Source: Embiotoca jacksoni (lineage: Eukaryota > Chordata > Actinopteri > Embiotocidae). From it: a DNA stretch of 64,000 bases. Within the stretch, counting starts at the first letter, position 1; the number at the start of each line of letters is the position of its first letter. Positions 1 through 12,814 of the stretch are shown here, one piece after another. The stretch lies in NCBI GenBank assembly GCA_022577435.1, contig JAKOON010000018.1:11358096-11422095 (forward strand), given 5' to 3'. The notes under the pieces are model-generated. The model was not told where the DNA came from, did not search any database, and was given only the letters and a program-made list of their open reading frames with translations. The position numbers and the translations under genes were made by a program.

Positions 1-2158
1 GAAAGGAAAGCAGAGGAAACTCGCACCTCTATTTTGCTGCACTCTAAATATCCAAGACAACAACAATTCTCCATCAGCAGCTCAGAGTTGAACTTAAAAC
101 ATTTCCTTCAGATGGAGCTTAACAATGAATGCATTTTTACAGTAAGCAATTACAAAGTGACAGAAAACCTATATAACAGAGACGGTATTAGCTCCTAATG
201 CACAACGAACATGAATCATAGCCTGAATAAACCCGGCAGGATCAATCTGTGTCGTTCAAATAAATGGGGGGATTTTCTCTCCAGACAGACAGGGAATTAA
301 GCTCTCAATCAATGACCAGGGTGTGCGTGTATTGAGTGATGAATTCACAGTCACAATTATCCCTATTTGGTAGCAAAACAACCCTTATTTTTGGGGGGCG
401 TGTTTCTGTCCAGATATGTAACAGGGCCAGTGGCTTTTGGCTGCAGGTTTCCTGTGGGTGTTTGCTTGTGCGTGAACATGTGTGTAGGTGTGTGAGCAGA
501 AAGGGCTGCAAAAAAAAAAAAAAAAAAAAAGAAGAAGAAAAAAAGACAGGCTATAAATCCTGTGCTCGTAAATCTAATCCTCCAACATTGACAAATGCTT
601 GATGAAGATGTCACTGAAACCGAGATAAAGTGTGCATCGGTCCAGCGGTGAGGAGCAGCTATTGTGCCCGAGCTTAAGTGGATAGACGGGGAAGGAGAGG
701 AATAACTGATCCTGGTTTATCCTTGAAGAACACAGCCATATTAAAGCCTATGATACATAGAAACCTCTCTGTAGTGTGACTACCATATACTCCCCAGGAT
801 ATATCTGTGGTCAGCAATGACCAGATGGGGAAAATTTGTTTTTAGAAAGGTAAGTGAATTTTACTCAACAAGCTTCTGACATGTAGATATGCGAATGCAT
901 GACGACAGTGAGACACATTCTGTATTACAGATTGAAAGGTGTGCGCATGTGTGTGTTTAGAAAACTGTCACAGTTGGTACTTTTCCCCTGCGTGCGTTTC
1001 ATCCAGTTTTTCTGCATGAGCATGCCATTATAAATAATGTGTGTGTGTGTAAGTTGTGGATAGCAGGCAGTGCTCATGCATCTGCTGGCCTGACGGAAAC
1101 ATTATGGAAGGATCCGTGATGGGAAACACGTGTGGAAGTGAGGAGTGTGTCACCCACTGACAGTCAGACCACAGAGGGAATTCAATCCCTCACGGAGAGC
1201 TGCGTGGATTAGCTGCCTCACTATCTGTTAAGCTTGCAACAACCGAAAGCCACCGCTGCTAATAAAACATTCCCTCTGTGTCATCAGTACGGAGCAGCGC
1301 TTCAAATCGGAATAAGGTGCTTGGTTTGCTCCTCGGGGTTTTAGGATGGAGTATAAACATGAAGTGCCACTTGTGCAAAACAAGGGCAGTTTATTAGGAA
1401 GGACTATAGTTCACAAAGCGAGGATACGAGACATCTCCAAGCAATGATTGTGCCGTTGTAAAAATCACTGGATCTTATAACGAGCGATCGTAATGTGTGA
1501 GTTCGTGAGCAGGGAGAGCGGTGATTGAAGGAGAGAAAAAATTAATCAGAATGAAGAGTTTCCTGGGACTCTTAAGGGAGGCCGATCAGGGCAAAACACA
1601 CATTTATTAATTTTACCCATGCTGGCAGCATGGCTCTTGGGATGGCAACGTTGGTCTGTTGGTCCAACATTTTGGTCCAGGCAAACATTTCTGCCATCAA
1701 ATTTATTTACATTAATATTGCCCAGAGGATGAATCTGACTGACATCGAGCACATACGAGAAGTTCACACTTGTTTTTTGATGAAATTTAAACGTGACGAC
1801 AACTATTGAAAAGATATTTGTGCCTCCCTCAAGATGAATTGGAACAACTTTGCTGACTAATTTTACGTCTATTGACATATCAAAACTTCAGCTTGGTTGG
1901 ACATTTCCATCAGCCTCAGCTGTGCTTTGTGTTCTGCACTGGTTTGAAAATGTAAACTAATATATCGAACATGATTAACATTGCACCTGATTAACATCAG
2001 CGTGTTGCCATTTTCAGCATGTTACAAAGTTGATTAGCATTTAGCTCAAAACACTGCACAGTCTTGCAGAGCCGCTAGCATGGTTGCTGTCTGTAGAGAG
2101 ACAGCTTGATTTAAATGTGAACAAAACAGCCCCGGGGGCTTCAGTAGAGTTTCATTAC
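1..2158 (-). other. sema5a intron 8 (partial)
   Basis: Non-coding. It holds a poly-A run (about 510-530) followed by a GAA-rich stretch, and a diverged interspersed repeat (about 1605-2100) that ends about 60 bases from the exon 8 donor. I see no further semaphorin exon. Confidence 0.8.
1605..2100 (+). repeat. Interspersed repeat, family A copy 1
   Basis: It contains blocks typical of a widespread percomorph non-coding repeat: a 'gatgaattg(g/t)aa(c/t)aactttg' box near 1832, 'cagcctcagctgtgctttgtg' near 1912, a 'catcagcgtgtt' box near 1996, 'tagcatttagctcaaa(a/g)cac' near 2036, and 'gagccgctagcatgg' near 2068. A second copy at 12815-13092 shares the middle and end boxes in the same order. The family name is not known to me, and recognition is from memory plus the internal comparison. 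Confidence 0.6.
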
Positions 2159-2294
2159 CTGAAAGTCTGGGTTGGGGTTGGGGTAGGGCAGCCAGGCGGC
2201 CCTTGAGTTCTCCTGGTACTTGAAGGGCCCGTTGAAAACCTGGGATATGGCACTGAGATTGAAGGCACACACTGCAGATGCAGCAATGCTGTTT
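2159..2294 (-). CDS. sema5a: sema5a coding exon 8: Sema domain SIAASAVCAF ... NPDFQ
   Basis: Codes the last base of Val319 and residues 320-364, NSIAASAVCAFNLSAIS then VFNGPFKYQENSRAAWLPY then PNPNPDFQ. I...AVC.F....I...F.G.FK.QE is the conserved Sema strand pair. The Pro-Asn-rich PNPNPDFQ ending resembles SEMA5A, whereas SEMA5B has an ANPIPNFQ-like string. NLS at residue 331 is a possible glycosylation site. Splice sites are tgacattcag|A and CAG|gtaatg. The next exon, expected to start with Cys-Gly, is not found between 1 and 2158 and lies outside the window. This is therefore the last exon visible and the gene is incomplete at the left edge. Confidence 0.98.
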
Positions 2295-3255
2295 CTGAAT
2301 GTCAGGGACAGAAAAAAAAAAAAAAAGCAAAGACAGATCCAATAAAGGGGGTTGAGAGGATGGAGGGGATGATAGATAAAAGAGGGAAAAACAGAGATAA
2401 GTATTAAAAGAGTCTAATTGAGAAAAATAGATCACAGTCAAAGCAGGAAACTGTTCAGGATGTGCTGCTATTTGTAAAGCTGATCTCTGTATGTTTGTAT
2501 TACTCTCCAGCAACAACACAAATCAAACACTGAACAGACAGACGCAGATGTTGGTGTGAGTGATCATCATTATTGGATTATAAATCCAGCAATAGGACAC
2601 AATTAAGCTGCTCGGCTTCTCTGATTAACTGTACAGATTTCAGGTCTGAAATACAGCTTTGACTTTTTAAGCTGTCAGTTTCAACAAGTACTGCTCTCCT
2701 CCTTCAGAGGAGAAAGTAAAGAATGAGAGTATTAACTCTCAAACTGAGACTTGGGCGATGTGAATTATAATCCAGCCCAGCTGTTCATTAAACTCTGTGC
2801 CTGTAGGGGGAAATGTTTCCAATATCCTTCAAAAGACTTCTTTTTCAGCAATGTGAAGGCATTGACCATAAAGAATTGATTACTCAGCTTTTAATAATGG
2901 TCTGCCCGTGCTTGTATGTGTATGCGGAGGTTGTGCACACACGAGAAAATTGTGAGAAAGTGAAAAAAAAAGAACAAAAAAAAAGATGGTAAAACAAAAG
3001 AGGAAAGTGCTATGATGCTTATGAAAAGAGAAACTAATAATTTGTATTACAGGGATACTCATGTTAAGCTTCTTTCATGGGATTTATTTGATATGGCAGC
3101 AGGACTAAGTAACCCAGATGGTTTGGGGGACATGGGAGAGAATTTCTGGTCGGCCATGTCAACAAAATGTTCATACATCACTCAGTTTCAGAAACTTACT
3201 GCATCAAATATGAGAACGAATTCATATTTCATGCTTAAGCTGATGCAGTTGAGCC

Positions 3256-3312
3256 ACGCGCACACACACATGCACGCACGCACGCACACACACGCACACA
3301 TACACACACATA
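3256..3312. repeat. Compound (CA)n/(CGCA)n microsatellite
   Basis: Alternating purine-pyrimidine tract with CA units interrupted by CG and TA steps. Potentially Z-DNA forming. Confidence 0.9.
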
Positions 3313-3497
3313 ATTGATGATATTTGTTGGTGTTTTGGTCTTTCAAAAATCAAATGGAGCCATGAAACGAGGATGATGATGATGAAAATTACTTTAAAAC
3401 ACTTGAACTTTCGAAATCTGATTTCCAGTGATATTTAATTTAACCTGATTATTTACAAAGACTGGAAATGTCTTTCAAAGCAGGGGAAACAGAACAA

Positions 3498-3663
3498 TTA
3501 GTGAGTAATTTGCAAAGATGCCACATCATGGCTGGAAAGAAAAGGAATTGGTAACCAGGGCAATTTTGAAAATGCTAAATTTAGTGAGTAATTTGCAAAG
3601 ATGCCACATCATGGCTGGAAAGAAAAGGAATTGGTAACCAGGGCAATTTTGAAAATGCAAAAT
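3498..3663. repeat. Tandem duplication of an 83-base unit
   Basis: Two head-to-tail copies, 3498-3580 and 3581-3663, each starting ttagtgagtaatttgc and running through ccacatcatggctgg to gaaaatgc. The only difference I see is near the unit end (aatgctaaat against aatgcaaaat). Confidence 0.92.
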
Positions 3664-4075
3664 TAAGGGTTTTAATATTTGTTGAATATATAATGGCAAA
3701 TCTAGCACATTTAAAATTTTAGATTTTTGAACAAGTCATTGGAAAAGCAAGCCAGAAACACCGTTTTCAACCAACTCATGGAGCTCTAACATTAGCTTTA
3801 CTTGCTTGGTGGTTATTGCTGATAAAATCGACCAGTTGTTCGAAATGAAAAGCCAACTTTTTTCTACTTTTGTCAAAAAGAAAGAACCAGTTTACACCAC
3901 TAAAAATTTGGAGTGGTAACTTTGCCACATTCATTATTGCAAACTTTATACCATGTGAGAAAGGTTGAGGTGCAGCAGCAGTAACTAAAAGGGTCTGTGT
4001 TTAGCTAATGTTCAGCTGTAAATTACATTTCTGGGACATATATTGTTACAACTAGTAAAGTATCATGACACTCAC

Positions 4076-4361
4076 ACGTTGGTAGTAAAAATGCCGTAGA
4101 GCAGCTCCAGCTCAGGCAAGTAGAAAGTGCCCTGCAACTCGTTGTAATTGAAGGGGATTTCTCCTGGTCGGGAGCAGTTCAGCCGGGACTTCATGAAGGT
4201 GGTCCACGTGTCCTCCAGGAGGAAGCGACCGCCGATGTCATTTTTACAGACGCGTCCGGCGCGGGAAAACACCGTCCGGCCACAGTCATGCTCCACTGCA
4301 TTTTCCCGGAAGAAGAAGTACGTAAAGTTGCCGATGTCATAGGAGGAGACGAAATTCGGTT
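4076..4361 (-). CDS. sema5a: sema5a coding exon 7: Sema domain ENAVEHDCG ... FTTNV
   Basis: The largest exon here (286 bases). It codes the rest of Glu224, residues 225-318 and two bases of Val319. It carries EPNFVSSYDIGNFTYFFFREN, RVCKNDIGGRFLLEDTWTTF, KSRLNCSRPGEIPF and LYGIFTTNV. Y.FFRE.A.E, R.CK.D.GG and W.TF.K.RL.CS are hallmark semaphorin motifs in blades 3-4. The region contains the extrusion that in other semaphorins helps contact plexin (family knowledge, not shown here). Potential N-glycosylation sites are NFT (235) and NCS (285). Splice sites are ttcttccaacag|AA, after a long pyrimidine tract, and ACGT|gtgagt. YGIFTTNV favours SEMA5A over SEMA5B (YGVFTTNV in mammals). Confidence 0.98.
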
Positions 4362-5670
4362 CTGTTGGAAGAAAGGTTAAAAAAAAAAAAAAGAGGAGGA
4401 AAATGAACGTCAGAAAGAGAAAGAAGACAGAGAGAAAAATTGAAGGCAGTCAAGAAAAAGATGAAGTGCAGAGAGATGACGAGAAGTACAGAAAAGAAAA
4501 TATTTAAGGTTGTGGGAGTAAGAAGGAATAGGAGAGCAAATGGGTATGTGGTATGACTGATTGACTCGCAGTGTGTGTGAGCGTCAAGCCCACACAACAG
4601 CAGGTGATCACGATTAATAACTACAGGCCATGTTATTAATGACGTTGTGTTGTTATAAGAAAACTCATTTTTCACTCCCCAAACCTAAAGGTTAGGATGA
4701 GAAATGACCAAAACAGGTGTAACGTAATAGCTCTCACCCTATCTGGAACATGCGACCTCCACGACATGTTCATCTTTATGTATGACATTATTGGATCTAA
4801 ACCGCACACTTTATTCTCACTGACAGTGATTTAATTCAGCTTTAAATGAAAGTGTTCCCCCCCCGCGCCCCCTTCCTCATTTCAACCCTTTTTTCTGCTC
4901 TGCACCTTTGGAGGGCAGTGCAGGGGGGAGACAGAGGGAGAAAAAAAAAAAAATCAATTTGCCATAAGATTTGTTATTAAACCTTCTCCCAGAAGGTTGT
5001 TGCCAAGAAATGTATGTGGTCGTTTTTAATTTATTTTTTCAATTTAGCTTAAATGTGAATCAGATAAAAGTCACTTGCTGACAAGCTACTGATTGACCTG
5101 CTCCTCTGTTGTCTGGACACCTTAAGGTGTGTGAAGTTCCCCAGTCTGCCTTGAGGAGGTTCCTGTTTGAAGTGTGTCTGAGCTTTCAAGGAAAAAGATA
5201 TTGATTTGTGAAGAATTCCCAATTATATGCTCCTCCTAAAAGCATTGTTGAGGTAAATATAGTGATTTTCTAGTTGCTTAGGAACTTTATAAATAATTGT
5301 TTTTGCTGATAAAAGGCAACAGAACAATTATAAAGAGAGGGTCTTCTTCTTTTGACATTTGCTACACTACATTGTTCAGAAAAGTGGTGACTTAGGGAGA
5401 AACACAATCCTTCAAGAGAGCGAGTCCAACTCCCATGCTGGATAAGCATCTGCTATACTCAAGCATCCCTCAGCAAAACACTAAATCCCCACCAGCTGCA
5501 GTGCTGGCGTTCATGAGTGCTAAAGGGAGAGCGCAAAAACGAAAGAAACCCCCCTTTATTGTGTTTCTCTCGATTCTAAAATGTCCATTTATATTTATGC
5601 ACCAACGTTTACATAGATTTCAATAAACTGCAACATTTATCTGAATGACCAAACTTTGGCAGCTGCCTAC
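4362..5670 (-). other. sema5a intron 6
   Basis: Non-coding, 1309 bases. The + strand is strongly purine-rich at 4373-4510, which on the transcribed strand is an extended pyrimidine tract just upstream of the exon 7 acceptor. Short A-runs occur near 4380 and 4940. No other structure seen. Confidence 0.85.
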
Positions 5671-5884
5671 CGTTGAGCCACTTGGAGTTGTACTGGGCAG
5701 TACGCAGCGGTGGCAGGCCGCCCAGGCTGCGGTAGATGGCGGGGTCTCGCCCGGAGAAGTCCATGGCAGTGGCAGCGTAGAGCTCCCCGCTGGAGGTGAT
5801 GAGGGCGGTGGAGTTGTGCAGGGGGTTGTAGGGACACCGAGCCATGCCGCTAATCTGATCGTGGATCTCTGTCAGATTAGTCAA
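5671..5884 (-). CDS. sema5a: sema5a coding exon 6: Sema domain ARCPY ... YNSKWLN
   Basis: Codes residues 153-223 and the first base of Glu224. It contains NLTEIHDQISGMARCPY, HNSTALIT, GELYAATAMDFSGRDPAIYR and LRTAQYNSKWLN. The ARCP(Y/F).P and G.LYA.T..DF.G.D..I.R strings are core semaphorin signatures, and LRT.....WLNEP precedes the next blade. Potential N-glycosylation sites are at residues 155 (NLT) and 176 (NST). Splice sites are ttccctacgttgcag|TTG and AACG|gtaggc. The donor +4/+5 bases are less standard than those of the other exons, but the junction phase is exact. Confidence 0.97.
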
Positions 5885-6270
5885 CTGCAACGTAGGGAAA
5901 TGAAGATATATAAGGCAGGAAGCACGAAGGTTGATCACAAGATGAGAGAAAAATGAGATTGACTGCAAGCAAATATTACTAAAAGAAAATGACTCTGATT
6001 GCTTAAAACAAAAGTGTCCCATAAATTAACAAACTAAAACTATACGATGCAATATCCATGGGAATGAGATGCATTTTCTTCTTATTTCTTAATAATAGAT
6101 TATTGTACTCCGCATAAATCTATAGAACAGAGTATCAAAGGGCAGCATTAATATGCAAACCGGAGGAGTCTGGTAATGTTTTGTTTGTTCCTGCCAATAT
6201 GCAAATAGTACAGCGTAAAAAAAAAATACATTTCATCCCATTATGCTTTGTTTGGTTTACATCTACTGCG

Positions 6271-6311
<41 letters not shown>

Positions 6312-9300
6312 GATATATATGAGGTAAACCTTCAGGAACAGGAAACATAATCAGAGAACACATTTAGAATCATTAGTAACATAAAACACACAAAAGAGCA
6401 GCTGCTTCAAGTCTAATGTTAAGAAACCACCTGTTTAGAAACCAATAAAATTCCTAAAACAGCCTTCTTAAATCAAGTCACTCCCGGCTGCAGTGTTGTC
6501 GCTGGTTTGGTCGCTGATGTCTCTACAGGACACCCAGCTGGTTTTTCTGGCTATAACATTATCATACCACATATTTGAGAAGCTCTTCTGAGCTCAAAAG
6601 AGGCTTGATGCGAGATGCAGTCCTCTGTCGCATACTGCCTTTGAATATGAAGCCAAATCCAACTCCCTGCTTTTTAAAAATACTTTACAGCATGACCCTG
6701 GCTTAGCCCTGACACAGTGCACTGGTTCCTACTCTTTAAAAAAAAAAAAAAAGAAGCGGTACAGGCCATAGCTCAGTGACTCAGCCCTGAATATCAAAAA
6801 GGAGTAATGCAATTTTTAAATCCGAGATGTAATTATATTTTATGGTGCAAAAGTAAACACAGTATGCAGGGATTAGCTCATGGTTTGTGCTTCCATCCAA
6901 GTTCATCCAAGTTCTGGGGGCAAATGCATGACGCAAAAAGATTGAACTAATCTCAGGTTTAGAAATGCACAAATGATAATTAAAATTATTCTATTTGCAA
7001 TTATTTTTCTATCAATCAGCCGCGGTTCACAGTTTTGAAGCTGGTTGCAGAGGACCTCCAGTGACAGTGTATGTCTCGCGTGATTCAGAGCTCAATCTGT
7101 CCTCTCTCTGCACGCATTTTCACTGACTGAATAATCTGTGGATTCCTTCCCTCATCCCACAAAGGAGGCTCCCTTTCTTCAGGGCAGTGAATTGTGGGGG
7201 AACCAGGCGACTTCTTCAGCCAATTTCCTGGAGCCGGTCGATTTGGATCAAGGGTTCTGTTAACTCCTGCCATCTCTGTTCAACCCAAACCGCAGCAAAA
7301 CAGAGCTGCCCTGTCTGGGCTCTGCCGGGCCGAGATGAAAGCCCGGTATTGACTCGTTCTTCTGCCCGGAACAGCCATTTTTAGGTCAACTGGGTCATTT
7401 AGAAACAACAGGAGGAGTGATGAACAGATAAACTGCGGTGCATCCGTTTCATGTGAAGGAAGTGAGGTGAAAGTCGCCTCTGTAGTGGACCCAGCAGCTG
7501 CGTGAGTCGGACACTGAAGTGACTTTAACTGCCTCTGATAGAGACTTTTTAGGAAGAGACAGCTCACAGTATAGACAGACTGCTGTGAGAGACAGTTGGG
7601 TGCTATGTGTGGGGCTATTGAGATGCTATTGAGAGAATTTTTTTTTTTAACTCCCCACTGTGACAGGAAATCTTGCCAACAGCCCTGTGGGTGATCTTAG
7701 ACGTGTTAGTGGACAGGGTTGTCAATGATATGCCACTGTGGGTGGCAGGCAAATGACACATCCTAGTAGCTTTCTGTCAAGTGAGTGTGAACAGAGTGTC
7801 ATACAGAACTTCTTCATCTGGAGTCTACCACAGACCGCCAGTGACAACACTAATACAGTATGTTAAAATATTTTCTAAAGTAGAACCTTTGCCAACTATC
7901 AGCGCTATTAGAACACTAGTAGAGACAAAAGTCAGACTTGAAATATAAGAAAATGCATATTAATCCATGTTTCCATCATCTACTGTTGTGGATGAGCAGT
8001 TTTTCACTCGGTTGCATTTCAATCATTGCAGAAGAAGAGGACAGCACAAAATGATGTAATTAAAGGCAGTAAAACCTCAAATGGTTAACAGCTGTTTAAT
8101 CTATAACCTCCAAGCACTAATTAAAATATTAATATTCTGCTCATTCTCTATTCATCATCACAGCTGATAGTAAATCTGTCCGAGTGTGATTCCATCGCTG
8201 TTGCCGTTCCCAAACCGTGTTTCACATTAACGGACGTTCAGTGGGTAAATATGACAGCGCCTGATGAAATACTGCTATAATAATGCCATGACATTTCAAC
8301 TATATGTATTTTCACAGCAGTAAACAGTCATTATGAGCCTGTGACCTTTGGATGCAGTGCTTTTGGACAAAAACAAATGTCATCATAATAGTAAACTCCT
8401 GCCGCCTCCTCCTCCTCTAAAAATAATTCCACAGAAGGGGAGCCAGATATTTGATTTGGCCCTATCATTGTTTGAAGGTAAGAACAATACTCTGACATTT
8501 GAAATGTTTCTCTGTACTTGACTTCAGTGGGCATTTACCACCAAGAATAGTCAATAAATACAAGTTTCTTAGCTGACACTTGGGTTACCAAGAAAGATGG
8601 TTATTAGCACAGTGCGCTTTTACAATAAAAATGAGATGGCTGTGGCAAGTTAAAAGCTTGTGGTTAATACACAACAAAAATCTATGGTTGCCTTCACCGC
8701 GTCTACCTGTTGAAACACAATAGCAATTCAAACTGAAAAGTCTGACTAAACATCCCTTTAAAGGCTGCGATTAAGAGCTACAGGGGAGTTGAAGGAGCAG
8801 GAGAGAGAGAAATGGAAACCTTGCGTCGCACTAGACTGAAATGACAAAAGACAATGTGATGTGATACAAAGAAAAGAAGCTAAATAATTGCTATGACTCA
8901 TGACAGAGGGCAAAGCAGCACAGATAAGACAAGGAGCGTGTTTACTTGGAGGCCATGATTATCAGGAGTAATGAGCTTAAGGCAATATTTTGATTACAGC
9001 ACTTAACAAGTTTGAGGTAACACGACTTCCACAAGAGGAGAGCTTAATAAGATTCTTTTTATAATTAGTCTACATCCCTGACTGCACAGCAGGAGGAAAG
9101 AGAAGCCATGAGAGCTTATACAGTGACTCATGTGATAAAGATCGCAACTCAATCACATACTGATTAAATATGTTGATCAACCTTCACGTGTCCTTCTGTC
9201 AGTTCATTCAATAACATTTCACTCTTTATATTTGCAGTGTTTACAAGCTTGACATATCACGACTATTCAAGAATAGTGACTTATTAAGTTGTGTTCTTGG

Positions 9301-10071
9301 GGTAAATGGACAATATATGGCTGTAGTCAACATCCATACAACATGAGGGACTGCTACGACCCGCAGGGCCAGGTTTACAGCACTCAGAAAGACAGTCTGC
9401 AGAATTCGATTACGTTCTTGTTGTCAGAAGCTTTGCTAAGGTGCGATGAAAGATATTAAACTGTGAAGATTTGATTAACATCTCTGAAAAATTAGGGAAA
9501 GGCTGCAATTTATTAGCCTGGTTCTGCACACCAATTGCTCACAATTTCAAACTTGTCTGTTATTATAGTCTGGAATCCCTGTTCGCATTAAAGTTAGTAG
9601 GTTTATATAGATTCATGCTGTGAATTTGCATCTGGTAGTGCCAGATAGAATTTTATTGCACATGTTCAACTTTTGATTTGTAAAGGAAGAATGAGTGTAA
9701 TCTTAAACCCAATGCTGGACATGCTGTAAAACAAAACACTGAAATATACACGAACCCAAAATATAGCCATTGGAGCATAAAAATAAATGCAACAACGATC
9801 ATACCATCCACAGTCACAATACTGAAATAATAAAAATTACTGGAAGTAAACATGCTGGAAGATTACAGGTTGCTTGCAGGAGTAGCTCAAAAATGATCTT
9901 GCAGGTTGTAGCAGTCGATGACTTGCTGACTTTACTTGGATGAAAACAATTAGGCATCAAATTTGCAATGGTGATTTAAGTAGTAACAGTGGCCTCAATT
10001 GATAATAATTAGTCTTTGTGGGAAGATAATCAAATAAAGGTAGAAGCCAAAAGTTCTGCTGTTGTTCTTAC
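5885..10071 (-). other. sema5a intron 5
   Basis: Non-coding, 4187 bases. It contains one CA microsatellite (6272-6309) and scattered A/T runs (6737, 7640). No recognisable exon, RNA gene or mobile element otherwise. Confidence 0.8.
6272..6309. repeat. (CA)19 microsatellite
   Basis: Uninterrupted CA dinucleotides. Confidence 0.95.
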
Positions 10072-10170
10072 CGTTCGGTTGGTGCAGATGGGGGTGAAGG
10101 CATTGGTTCCACAGGTAAACAGCCTGTTCCCATTCACCAGCAGCACCCTGATGTAGTTCTGGCACTCCTC
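10072..10170 (-). CDS. sema5a: sema5a coding exon 5: Sema domain ECQNYIRVL / CGTNAF block
   Basis: Codes residues 120-152. It carries two of the most conserved Sema-domain motifs, ECQNYIRVLLV (the C.NYI/V strand) and TCGTNAFTPICTNRT. The Cys residues are the conserved disulphide cysteines of blade 2, and NRT at residue 150 is a potential N-glycosylation site. Splice sites are ttttccacag|GAG and ACG|gtaaga. The exon is 99 bases with phase 0 at both ends. Including the leading GAG gives KSE-EECQ, the same spacing as mammalian SEMA5A. Confidence 0.97.
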
Positions 10171-12006
10171 CTGTGGAAAACACACCCGCAGACACACACC
10201 TCACCGTCAGCAGTTAGCAGCAGTGCCATTATCTATCCGCTGACAAGCAGCATTAGGCAGCTGGACAAAATTACTCTTTATGGCAATAAATGAGAAAAAC
10301 ACCTGTAAGCACAGAGGGGCTGCTCTAAAACGTGGCCAAGCCAGACAGAGTCAAATCAAGGCTAATGCCCACATGGCTTAGCTATGTCACATCTTTATTC
10401 AACGGGGACCTGTTTTGGAGAGGGTTCTGCGTAAGGTGGGAAACATAAATGCAACAGGCGTGGGAGAGGACCACTCAGGATTAGTTTAGAAAATTGCTTT
10501 GGCTTTGTTGATTGGTCAGAAAGTGAAATGAAAGTGTAGCCTCTCCCATACTTTATTCACTCGTGTTTCTTTTCAGTCTGCTCTCTACATTAATCAATTC
10601 AAACCACTTTTCTCTAAATTACGGTAAAGTACATGCTCACCACTCATTTCTTGGCTTGCTACTGCTCGGAGGTTTTGGCCTAGGCTTCTAGCAAAACCAC
10701 TCAGCTTTTGGTTAAAAGCGCTCGACAAATAAAGCGGAACTGACAGAGTGATTGACTAAATGATTGATTGCTGCTGAACGTCGTGAACTCTCTACATAAC
10801 GGTCAGGCTCTCGTGGAGGTTTTCTGGTGATTTCCATCAGCAAAAGTCATTCTGTAGCAAAGGTAGCAACAGTAGTCAGTATTCATGTCGAGAGCGGCCT
10901 TTGTTTTTGTCCTAGGACGAGGTAATAAACTCATAGGGTCCTCTCCATCTGAAAGGGACCAGCAGGGGTGGTGAGGGCCCCTCGTAGAAATTTAAAACCT
11001 CGTGAATCTGCTATTGTCTGAGCCACTTAAGGTGCCCTGGGCAACCCCTGTATCCCCCTCCTCCCCCTCTCAAGGGTCTGATTTAGGAGTGGAGGGCATC
11101 GTAGCAGAGCTGGAAGGAAGGAGGGTAAGGGGTTTTATTCCCCCCCATTAAGATGAAGGTTGACTCATAAAACAACTCGTTTCCTGGTGCAAAGCACAGC
11201 CTAAGTATGTGTGTATGGGTTTATATGTGCGCCTTCCAAACAGAAGATGTGTGCATGAGTAGTCACACTTGTGATGCATGCCTATATATCTGCACTGTTT
11301 GTGCAGCTCGTTAAGCACTGTACACTTGTTAGTGTGTGTATGTGTGGGTGTAGGGACGGGGGTGGGTTGTGAAAGGGGTCTGCATAATTCAATTCTTCTC
11401 TGCAGTTTGTTTCTGCGGTAAATAACGGCATATTTAATATTTACCCAGCTTCACAGTCTTGACTTGTTTATGAAAACTTCCTGACAAATGTTCCATGTCT
11501 GTACTGTAATACAAAGGCTGCTGTGCTTGGATCTCACATTATAAAACAAAACAGAGGCAGCAATCAAGTCCTGTCAAGTCAATTTAACTCTCCTTTCTTC
11601 TCCCCAGTTGGAATAAATCAAATACACAGGAGAAGAGTGGATGCGTGCATTAGGAAAAAAAAAATACAATCACTTGTAAATTCACTCAAAGCACAGGGAC
11701 GGTATCTGTGTAATAGCTTAAGCGATGGCATATTGCTGCGCATTGAGCTAGGTAATAAACCATCGAAAGCCCTGTCAACTGCTGGAGAATGAAGTCTTTA
11801 ATGCTATTCTTAGTGTACATCACAGCAGCTGATCCTCAGAAGGCAACAGTGAGCAAAACAATTTGACTCCGCCAGACAGCAGTGACTCTCAAGGACTGAG
11901 GTGGCTTTGGTCTGTAATTCACACCAGCTATCTTGTGCTGGCCAGCCAGTGCATGCCTATTATGGGTCCCTAACCACCTTTCGCAGGAGGATAAATACAC
12001 AGCGGT

Positions 12007-12007
<1 letters not shown>

Positions 12008-12083
<76 letters not shown>
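12008..12083. repeat. (CA)38 microsatellite
   Basis: Pure CA tract of 76 bases, likely highly polymorphic. The overlapping reading frames of His-Thr and Val-Cys repeats are artefacts of this tract. Confidence 0.95.
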
Positions 12084-12085
<2 letters not shown>

Positions 12086-12814
12086 GATCAGGGCTGGGCA
12101 GTTCACCTACAAGTCAAGTTCAGCCCTAAACCATATGTTTTGTCGAGGAGAGTATGCCAGTTAACCACATAGAAAAACACACTTGTGCACAGAAAAAAAT
12201 GACAAAAACAATAGGAACTCCCTTTGTACTACTGCTGTCTATAAATAAAAGTTAAGGTGTGGTTGGAAAGCTTCTTACTTCACAATAAGTTGATTTAAAC
12301 CCTCTTTGAGGTCAAACCCACACACAAGGCAGGGATTCCCAGGGTTTGTACTGTATTAAGGCTGAATAAAAAGCCCCATGTTGATTTCATGCCTCAACAT
12401 GTTACATCATCACTGGACATTTGCTTTAAATTTTAGTCTGCTATTTGGTTGTGATATGGTCTTTAAAATTGATCATCTGTGTCTGTAAAAATAAAGGGAG
12501 ATTTGTGATTTCCGGCTGAAGAAGTTTTTTTAAATTTTCAAACCAAAACCATTATGAGCACAGTTGTGCTGGCGGGAAAGTCCGACATCTGGAGCCTTCA
12601 GTTCCACTTGTAAACAGCATTTACTTGTGTTATTTTTGTTGATAACCAAACCCACACGAAAGTGTTGAATAATCATTCAGGCTCTGGCTTTGAAATTTCC
12701 TTCTGCAACAGTGTTCGAGTTTGTAATTCATTATATTGTTGTTATTCTCATCTTCAGGTGATCTGGTGAGTGTTTTGTCAAATCTGAGAAAACAACCCTT
12801 GTGATGTCATCAAG

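Larger units (their letters stand above)
2295..4075 (-). other. sema5a intron 7
   Basis: Non-coding, 1781 bases. It contains a T-rich tract next to the exon 8 acceptor (A-run 2311-2325 on +), a CA/CG-type microsatellite (3256-3312) and an 83-base tandem duplication (3498-3663). Otherwise I see nothing. Confidence 0.85.

Noticed and set aside
1..2158. Next downstream sema5a exon (expected Cys-Gly start after NPDFQ)
   Set aside because: No matching peptide with splice sites is visible on the minus strand here; it must be beyond base 1.
6765..6785. tRNA A-box-like string (tagctcagtg)
   Set aside because: No B-box or cloverleaf follows, so neither a tRNA gene nor a tRNA-derived SINE is supported.
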